Shown here piece by piece: positions 58,819 to 64,000 of a stretch of 64,000 nucleotides of DNA (positions are counted from its first letter, which is position 1; the number at the start of each line of letters is the position of its first letter). Location of the stretch: assembly GCF_004522175.1 (NCBI RefSeq), contig NZ_SDEB01000002.1, positions 1-64,000 on the forward strand. The letters are read 5' to 3'. A program made the translations under genes and the position numbers. A model generated the notes under the pieces. That model was not told where the DNA came from and made no database searches. It was given only the letters and a program-made list of their open reading frames with translations. The DNA is from Paracoccus ravus. GTDB lineage: Bacteria; Pseudomonadota; Alphaproteobacteria; Rhodobacterales; Rhodobacteraceae.

Positions 58819-59222
58819 CAGACTTGCTCCAACTCGATCAGGCAGCCGTTGAAATCCTTGGGGTGCAGGAACAGAACGGGCTTGCCATGCGCGCCGATCC
58901 TTGGCTCGCCCGAGCCGAGCACGCGCGCACCTTCCGAGGCCAATTGATCGCGCGCGGCCAGGATATCCTCGACCTCGAAACAGATGTGATGGATGCCGCC
59001 TGCGGGATTCTTTTCCAGAAAGCCGCTGATCGGGCTGTTCTCGCCCAAGGGATGCAGCAATTCCAGCTTGGTATTGGGCAGGTCGATAAAGATCACCGTC
59101 ACGCCATGCGCGGGCTCATCCTGCGGCGCACCGACCGTTGCGCCGAGCGTCTGGGCATATTGCGCCGCCGCCGCATCCAGATCGGGCACGGCGATCGCGA
59201 CATGGTTCAGCCTTCCGATCAT
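58818..59222 (-). CDS. mce: Methylmalonyl-CoA epimerase
   Basis: Encodes 134 residues of the VOC (glyoxalase) superfamily. LNHVAIAVPDL and GIHHICFEV supply metal-binding histidines, and LIELEQV the C-terminal Glu. KPVLFLHPKDFNGCLIELEQ is the usual end of this enzyme. It interconverts the two methylmalonyl-CoA epimers, needed in the ethylmalonyl-CoA and propionate pathways. GGAGGAG precedes the ATG. Confidence 0.93.
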   Translation of the reverse strand: MIGRLNHVAIAVPDLDAAAAQYAQTLGATVGAPQDEPAHGVTVIFIDLPNTKLELLHPLGENSPISGFLEKNPAGGIHHICFEVEDILAARDQLASEGARVLGSGEPRIGAHGKPVLFLHPKDFNGCLIELEQV

Positions 59223-59300
59223 CGGTTTCTCCTCCTGTTTCGGCTGTTTTTAGGATGGAGGCTTGCGGGCGAAAAGGAAAATCGCCCCCGCCCGGCGCGG

Positions 59301-59315
59301 TTAACGACTTCTTAG
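59301..59315 (+). promoter_or_regulatory. CtrA-like box upstream of the response regulator
   Basis: TTAACGACTTCTTAG matches TTAA-N7-TTAA at 7 of 8 positions. It lies 54 bases upstream of the response-regulator ATG at 59369, in the 146-base divergent gap with mce. With the perfect site at 46581 it suggests that CtrA-type control operates in this region. Confidence 0.45.
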
Positions 59316-59368
59316 GCGAATCGGACGAATTTGATGAAAGAGATTATCTCTTTTGAAGGATTCTGGCG

Positions 59369-60100
59369 ATGACGGACGATCTGACGAAGGACCTGACCGA
59401 AATTCCGGTATGGCGCGCGGCATTGCCCGACCGCCCGCTCAGCGGATTGACCGTTCTGGTGGTCGAAGATTCCAGATTCGCCTCGGAAGCGGTGCGGCTC
59501 CTGTGCCTGCGCTCGGGGGCGCGGATCCGGCGCGCCGATTCGATGCGTTCGGCGCTGAAGCATCTGCAGACCTACCGGCCCGGCGCGATCATCGTCGATA
59601 TCGGATTGCCCGATGGCGACGGGCTCGAGATGATCCGCGATCTGAGCCAGGCCAGCCCGCGGGTTCCGGTGATCCTGGGCATCTCGGGGGACAGCGCGCA
59701 TCGCGCGGCGGCGCTGGAGGCGGGGGCGGATAATTTCCTTGCCAAGCCCATCGAAAGCCTTGCCGAATTCCAGCACGCAATCCTGTCCGCGCTGCCGGTC
59801 GAAGCACGGCTCGCCGGGCCGCGATCCCTGCCCGATGACCTGGTCACGCCGGACGAGACGCCCCTGCGCGAGGATCTGGCCCATGTCGCCCAGATCCTCG
59901 CGATGGCCGATGATGTCAGCGCCATCGACTACATCGCGCGGTTTCTGGCGGGCGTGGCGCGTTCGGCCCATGACAGCCCGCTCGAGGATGCGGCGATCGC
60001 CCTTGCCCGCGACCATGCCGATGGCCAGCCCCTGGCAATGGATCTCGCGCGGATCAGCACCATGGTTCACGACCGGCTGTCCGCGGCTCCCCGGGCCTGA
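59369..60100 (+). CDS. Response regulator with receiver domain and uncharacterised C-terminal domain
   Basis: Encodes 243 residues. The receiver domain spans about 25-140: Glu33-Asp34 in VVEDSR, phospho-acceptor Asp77 in IIVDIGLPDGDG, Ser106 in GISGDS and Lys126 in LAKPIE. All key residues are present. The roughly 100-residue helical C-terminus has no recognised DNA-binding or enzyme motif. No histidine kinase is adjacent. A CtrA-like box lies upstream. The 3' end overlaps the convergent GNAT gene by 34 bases. Confidence 0.85.
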   Translation: MTDDLTKDLTEIPVWRAALPDRPLSGLTVLVVEDSRFASEAVRLLCLRSGARIRRADSMRSALKHLQTYRPGAIIVDIGLPDGDGLEMIRDLSQASPRVPVILGISGDSAHRAAALEAGADNFLAKPIESLAEFQHAILSALPVEARLAGPRSLPDDLVTPDETPLREDLAHVAQILAMADDVSAIDYIARFLAGVARSAHDSPLEDAAIALARDHADGQPLAMDLARISTMVHDRLSAAPRA

Positions 60101-60783
60101 AGCGCCTCGCGCGTCAATTCGGACAGGCGCGAGATCTGGCTGCCATCCGAACGGAAATTCCCGGGCGCAAGCCAGGCCGCATAGACGGGCCGCAAGAGCG
60201 GCCAGTCTTTGTCCAGGATCGAGAACCACGCAGAGTCCCGGTTCCGGCCCTTGACGATCATATGCTGGCGGAACGTCCCCTCTGGGCTGAAACCGTATCG
60301 CCCGGCGGCCCGAATCGAGGCTTCGTTCAGGGCATTGCATTTCCACTCGACCCGACGATAGCCCTGCTCGAAGGCCCAGCCAATCATCAGCATGAGCGCC
60401 TCGCTGCTACCGGGGCTGCGCTGAAAGGCGGGCGCGATCTGGATATGCCCGATCTCGATCACGCCATTGGCTCGGTCGATGCGCAGGAACGAGGCGATCC
60501 CCTGGACCTTGGCCGTACCCACTGCGCAAATCGCATAGAAGAACGGGTCGGGCTTGCCCGCGACGGATTTCTGCCAGCTCAGATAGGCCGCAGCGTCCGG
60601 GAACGGTCCATAGGGCATATAATCCCACAGGGCGTCATGGCCGCGATTGGCCAGATAGAGATCCTCGGCATGGCGCGCCGGATCCAGCGGCTGAAGCTCG
60701 ACGAACCGGCCATGCAGAACGGGTCCGGGCAGAGGCGGAGGCATGAAATCCGGCACTGTCGCGCCGAGCGGGCGGTCGGTCAT
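60067..60783 (-). CDS. GNAT-family N-acetyltransferase (RimJ/RimL type)
   Basis: Encodes 238 residues. VIEIGHIQIAPAFQRSPGSS is the acetyl-CoA-binding core of the fold, and YRRVEWKCNALNEASIRAAG with RYGFSPEGTFRQHMIVKGRN the typical RimJ/RimL end. The long N-terminal segment with RFVELQPLD fits the same subgroup. Substrate is unknown: protein N-termini or small amines are both possible. Its last 34 bases overlap the response-regulator gene on the other strand. Confidence 0.85.
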   Translation of the reverse strand: MTDRPLGATVPDFMPPPLPGPVLHGRFVELQPLDPARHAEDLYLANRGHDALWDYMPYGPFPDAAAYLSWQKSVAGKPDPFFYAICAVGTAKVQGIASFLRIDRANGVIEIGHIQIAPAFQRSPGSSEALMLMIGWAFEQGYRRVEWKCNALNEASIRAAGRYGFSPEGTFRQHMIVKGRNRDSAWFSILDKDWPLLRPVYAAWLAPGNFRSDGSQISRLSELTREALQARGAADSRS

Positions 60784-60806
60784 TCGGGCCTCTTGGGCAA
60801 AAGCGA

Positions 60807-61988
60807 TCAGGCCAGCATCTGCGGATCGCTGCCAAGTTCAAGCCCTGGAAATATCTGACGTTCCAGCGCATCGGTCCCGGTACCGAAAAGGCCCCGCATC
60901 GCCCAGGCGGCATAGGCGCGAATGTCGCGCGTCGGCATCAGGTCGCGATCGGCATAGAGCTGCCCCTCGCCCAGACCCGGCCAATCGCCATAGGCGCGTC
61001 CACCCTTGACCGCGCCCCCGGCCATGATCAGCGCGCCGCCGGTGCCATGATCCGTCCCGCCCGATCCGTTTTCGCGCACGGTCCGGCCGAATTCCGTCAT
61101 AGCCAGAACGGTGGTGCTGCCCCAGTTTTGGCCCAGCCCATCGCGCAGCGCGAGGATCGCCGCGGCGAGCTTGTCGAGCGCCCCCGCAATGACCTTTCCC
61201 TGATTGGCATGGCTGTCCCAGCCGGCGATGGAAAAGGCGGCGATACGCGCCGTTTCATTCAGCCGGGTCGCGGCGAATGCCCCCAGTGCCATGGCATCGG
61301 CCGTCGGCCCCTTGCCGCGCTCGGTCTCGATGCCGCTATCCGCGATGCCGAAAGCGTCGCGCGAGGCCTCGCGGAACAGGGGGTCGTCGTGATAGACGTG
61401 ATCGAGCAGCATCTGCGCCTGGGGCGACATGGCCAGCGTCGTATCGGGCGCCCAGCCCATATGCGCCGCCTGGCCGCTGAGGATCTTCATCTGTTCCAGC
61501 CCGACGGCATAGGCCGTCTCGGCCGTTGCCTGTGGCATGGCCTGCAAAAGCCGGTTCAGCCAGCCTCCCACGCGCCAGTCGATCGGAAGGTCATTGCCCG
61601 TCCCGGCCTCAAGCAGGTCCTGCCCGTCGAAATGGCTGCGCTTGTCGCGGTAAGGCGTGGATACGGCATGGGCAAAGGCCAACTCGCCCTTTTGCCAAAG
61701 CGGCATCAGCGGGCCAAGGCTGGGATGGAGGGCATAGAACCCGTCCAGATCCAGCGCCCCCTGCCCCGGCCCGACCGAGACGGTGCTGCGCAGCTTGGCC
61801 AGCATGGGATCGCCATAGGGCTGGATGGCGTCCAGCCCATCCATCGCGCCGCGAAGGATAATCACCACCAGCCGGTTATCCGTAGGCAAGGCCGCGAAGG
61901 TGATCGAGGTCATCAGCGGATGGGCCGCGGCTGAGCATCCGATCAGCGCGGCGGATTTCATGAACAGACGCCGGTTGAGCGAGATCAT
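60807..61988 (-). CDS. DUF1501 protein with Tat signal
   Basis: Encodes 393 residues. NRRLFMKSAALIGCSAAAHP is a twin-arginine signal, so the folded protein is exported. The DUF1501 core with VVIILRGAMDGLDAIQPYGD, SHFDGQDLLE, WDSHANQGK and TEFGRTVRENGSGGTDHG resembles the alkaline-phosphatase/sulfatase-like fold. Activity is unknown. It follows the DUF1800 gene by 9 bases; the two families are regularly paired. Confidence 0.87.
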   Translation of the reverse strand: MISLNRRLFMKSAALIGCSAAAHPLMTSITFAALPTDNRLVVIILRGAMDGLDAIQPYGDPMLAKLRSTVSVGPGQGALDLDGFYALHPSLGPLMPLWQKGELAFAHAVSTPYRDKRSHFDGQDLLEAGTGNDLPIDWRVGGWLNRLLQAMPQATAETAYAVGLEQMKILSGQAAHMGWAPDTTLAMSPQAQMLLDHVYHDDPLFREASRDAFGIADSGIETERGKGPTADAMALGAFAATRLNETARIAAFSIAGWDSHANQGKVIAGALDKLAAAILALRDGLGQNWGSTTVLAMTEFGRTVRENGSGGTDHGTGGALIMAGGAVKGGRAYGDWPGLGEGQLYADRDLMPTRDIRAYAAWAMRGLFGTGTDALERQIFPGLELGSDPQMLA

Positions 61989-61997
61989 AAGAGCCTC

Positions 61998-63365
61998 CTA
62001 TCGGCGGTTGAAATCGGTCGAAGCCAGGACCAGCCCGACGCCTTCGGCCTGGCTCTCGGCCTTGGGCACGGCCCAGGCCAGCGCCTCGGAACCGGTCCCG
62101 CCGAGCGCGGTGCCCAGGAATTCGCGCGGATCGGGCACGCGCTCCAGCATCCGCCTGGGCATGGTCATCGACCAGCTGATCCGGGCCGCCAGCAGTTGCG
62201 GCGCAAGCCATGCCTCGGGCGCCTCGGGCCAGCCATCCGGGCCATTCGGTCGCCACCACCTTTGCCCCATGCGGATCATCGGGTCAAAGCAGGTCTGGGC
62301 GAGGTTCTTGAAGTTCAGATCCATGACCTGCGCGCCGGTCATCCCCAATGCCCGCAACCCCGCGGCCAGCAGATCGAAGGGCTGGCGCACCTTGTGCCGA
62401 AAACACGCGGCCAGTTCCGGATGCTCGGCCAGGACACGATAGACCTGCGGCAGATCGCCATTGCTGTCCTGCCAGGCACCCGCAAGGGCCCCCACCATCT
62501 CATCCGAGGGATTGTCCGAAACGAAATGCACCGCGAGCTTGCGCGCCATGTAGCGCGCGGTCTCGGGGCGGCGTGCAATATCGCGAAAAGCCGCGCGAAT
62601 ATCCTCGAAACTGCCGGATTTTCCTCCGTAGCTGCGCCCCAGAACCGTTTCGGCCCCCGGCTCGGCGATTTGAGGGCGATAGGCGAAACCGTCCTTGGGG
62701 CTGTAGCTCAGCCCGGTCAGCAATTCCGCAAGCTCGCGCACATCGTCCTGCGTATAGGGCGCGCCAACCCCCATCGAATGCAGTTCCAGCGCCTCGCGGG
62801 CAAGGTTTTCGTTCAGGCCCAGCCCCTTGTCCTTCCTGCGCCGCGCCGCGGCCGAATTCGGCCCGCGGCTCTGCGTCTGGTTCAGATAGATCAGCATCAT
62901 CGGATGCGTGTCCGCCGCCGCGAACATGTCCTCGAACCGGCCATTGACATGCGGTCGGATCGCCTCGTCCACAAAGGCCATGACAAGGGGGTTCTTGCCC
63001 GACCCATTCATCGGATTGACCGTGAAATGGTCGGTCCAGAACTGCACCAGCCTTTCGCCGAACCCGCTGTGCGCGTCCACTGCCCGGGCCAGACGGCGCT
63101 GCAGGTCGCGAACCTGCAACTGTCCCAGCCCGCGGTCATATTTGCGATAGATCTCGCGCCCGTCCTCGGTGTCGCGGCGCGCCTTGCGCAACGCGTCCCA
63201 TTTCAGCGCCTGCTCGCGCGCCATCTCGGTGCTGACCGCGTCCGCGCCCGGCCCGACGGAAGAGAGCCCGGCAAGAACCTCATCGACGGTCTGGGGAGGC
63301 GGCGACAGCGGCGACAGGCCGAAACCCAGCCTGATCGCTGCCATCTCGGGGTAAGGGATGTTCAT
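61998..63365 (-). CDS. DUF1800 protein
   Basis: Encodes 455 residues of the DUF1800 family. LVQFWTDHFTV, NENLAREALELHSMGVGAPY and YSPKDGFAYRPQ are characteristic. No signal peptide is visible, so export may depend on the Tat-bearing DUF1501 partner. The two genes form a minus-strand unit downstream of aspS, separated from it by 146 bases. Confidence 0.86.
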   Translation of the reverse strand: MNIPYPEMAAIRLGFGLSPLSPPPQTVDEVLAGLSSVGPGADAVSTEMAREQALKWDALRKARRDTEDGREIYRKYDRGLGQLQVRDLQRRLARAVDAHSGFGERLVQFWTDHFTVNPMNGSGKNPLVMAFVDEAIRPHVNGRFEDMFAAADTHPMMLIYLNQTQSRGPNSAAARRRKDKGLGLNENLAREALELHSMGVGAPYTQDDVRELAELLTGLSYSPKDGFAYRPQIAEPGAETVLGRSYGGKSGSFEDIRAAFRDIARRPETARYMARKLAVHFVSDNPSDEMVGALAGAWQDSNGDLPQVYRVLAEHPELAACFRHKVRQPFDLLAAGLRALGMTGAQVMDLNFKNLAQTCFDPMIRMGQRWWRPNGPDGWPEAPEAWLAPQLLAARISWSMTMPRRMLERVPDPREFLGTALGGTGSEALAWAVPKAESQAEGVGLVLASTDFNRR

Positions 63366-63463
63366 GCGTCACCCGAAGCGAAATCCAACTCGCCTCGTTA
63401 TGCCATGAAGCTGCCGCAGGTTCAGTTCACGCTTTTGGCAGCGCTGCATTGCAGCAGGGATTT

Positions 63464-63488
63464 GCCGAAAACCGCCAAGGTTTTCGGC
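63464..63488. repeat. Perfect inverted repeat between aspS and the DUF1800 gene
   Basis: GCCGAAAACC (63464-63473) and GGTTTTCGGC (63479-63488) are perfect 10-bp arms with a GCCAA loop, 23 bases past the aspS stop. It may be the aspS transcript-end hairpin, though no U-tract follows on the minus strand. A second small stem, GCTGC/GCAGC, lies at about 63443-63455. Confidence 0.45.
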
Positions 63489-63511
63489 ATGTTTCAAGTT
63501 CTTGTCCGAAA

Positions 63512-64000
63512 TCACTCTTTCGGGAGGCTGCGCAGGCGCAATTCGCGCATCTGCTCATTGGTGGGCTCGGACGGTGCGCCCATCATCAGGTCCTCGGCGC
63601 GCTGGTTCATCGGGAACATGATGACCTCGCGGATGTTTTGCTCATCGGCCAGCAGCATGACGATACGGTCGATGCCCGCAGCACAACCACCGTGGGGCGG
63701 AGCGCCATAGCGGAAAGCCTTGACCATGCCGCCGAAACGCTTCTCGACCTCGTCATGGCCGTAGCCGGCCAGTTCGAAGGCCTTGAACATGATCTCCGGC
63801 TTGTGGTTCCGGATCGCGCCCGAGATCAGCTCATAGCCGTTGCAGGCGAGGTCGTACTGGTAGCCCTTGACGCTCAGCGGGTCGCCCGACAGCGCGTCGA
63901 GGCCGCCCTGCGGCATCGAGAACGGGTTGTGGCTGAAGTCGATGCGGCCATCGTCGCCCTTCTCGTACATCGGGAAATCGACGATCCAGGCGAATTTGAA
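63512..64000 (-). CDS. aspS: Aspartyl-tRNA synthetase, C-terminal part (partial)
   Basis: The frame enters from the right edge and encodes the last 162 residues, starting [41 protein letters not shown] and the class II motif 3 sequence [14 protein letters not shown] identify Asp[12 protein letters not shown] lies just before motif 3. The enzyme charges tRNA-Asp (in related bacteria often also tRNA-Asn). The catalytic motifs 1 and 2 and the anticodon domain are outside the window. Confidence 0.96.
   Translation of the reverse strand, partial: FKFAWIVDFPMYEKGDDGRIDFSHNPFSMPQGGLDALSGDPLSVKGYQYDLACNGYELISGAIRNHKPEIMFKAFELAGYGHDEVEKRFGGMVKAFRYGAPPHGGCAAGIDRIVMLLADEQNIREVIMFPMNQRAEDLMMGAPSEPTNEQMRELRLRSLPKE

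Overview
The window is GC-rich, densely packed bacterial chromosome. Gene content and protein style point to an alphaproteobacterium of the Rhodobacterales, most like Paracoccus. The signs are a class Ib ribonucleotide reductase operon, a DctP-type TRAP transporter in a sugar-acid operon, a DUF1467/methylmalonyl-CoA epimerase pair, ErpA, entericidin-like lipoproteins, and candidate CtrA and FNR-type boxes. This placement is inference from the sequence; no database search was run. No rRNA, tRNA or CRISPR array was seen.

Layout. Positions 1-117 hold the 5' end of an IS701-like transposase leaving the window. otnK-otnC (four-carbon acid sugar catabolism) follow at 606-2500. nrdHIEF (2879-6677) has two candidate NrdR boxes exactly 31 bp apart upstream and a strong terminator downstream. 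A MOSC protein, pdxY and tex follow. From 20.6 kb back to 10.6 kb, minus-strand genes form one tightly packed catabolic operon: a GntR regulator, a TRAP transporter (dctPQM), idnD, uxuA, uxuB, a second zinc dehydrogenase and uxaA. A perfect 19-bp palindrome resembling ExuR/UxuR operators lies upstream of the regulator. An Ldh-type oxidoreductase, a double-HTH GntR regulator and a gluconolactonase (20.7-23.7 kb) extend this sugar-acid neighbourhood. I infer import and oxidation of L-aldonates or their lactones to 2-keto-3-deoxygluconate.

From 23.8 to 46.4 kb most genes are housekeeping: thyA-folA, bdhA, a YejA-like binding protein, xthA, erpA, dgt, osmC, prfC, nadK, glyA, lepA, cobB, an isolated phnM, an AhpD-like gene, yqeY and carA. 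Inserted oddities are an orphan minus-strand terminator at 25.98-26.01 kb, a compositionally different gene behind lepA, and two FNR-like boxes flanking the AhpD-like gene.

From 46.6 to 64 kb lie a membrane glycosyltransferase with an N-terminal MshEN-type (c-di-GMP-binding) domain behind a perfect CtrA-type box, then glnE, bpt, ilvB-ilvN, an M48 lipoprotein protease, several small conserved proteins, mce, an orphan response regulator with its own CtrA-like box, a GNAT acetyltransferase, a DUF1800/DUF1501 pair, and the 3' part of aspS running off the right edge.

No wholly new multi-gene system is evident. The most interesting leads are the CtrA/c-di-GMP glycosyltransferase, the CtrA-like box before the orphan response regulator, the FNR-box pair with a possible small RNA, the orphan terminator with a 53-codon ORF, and the sugar-acid operon with its operator and structured leader.
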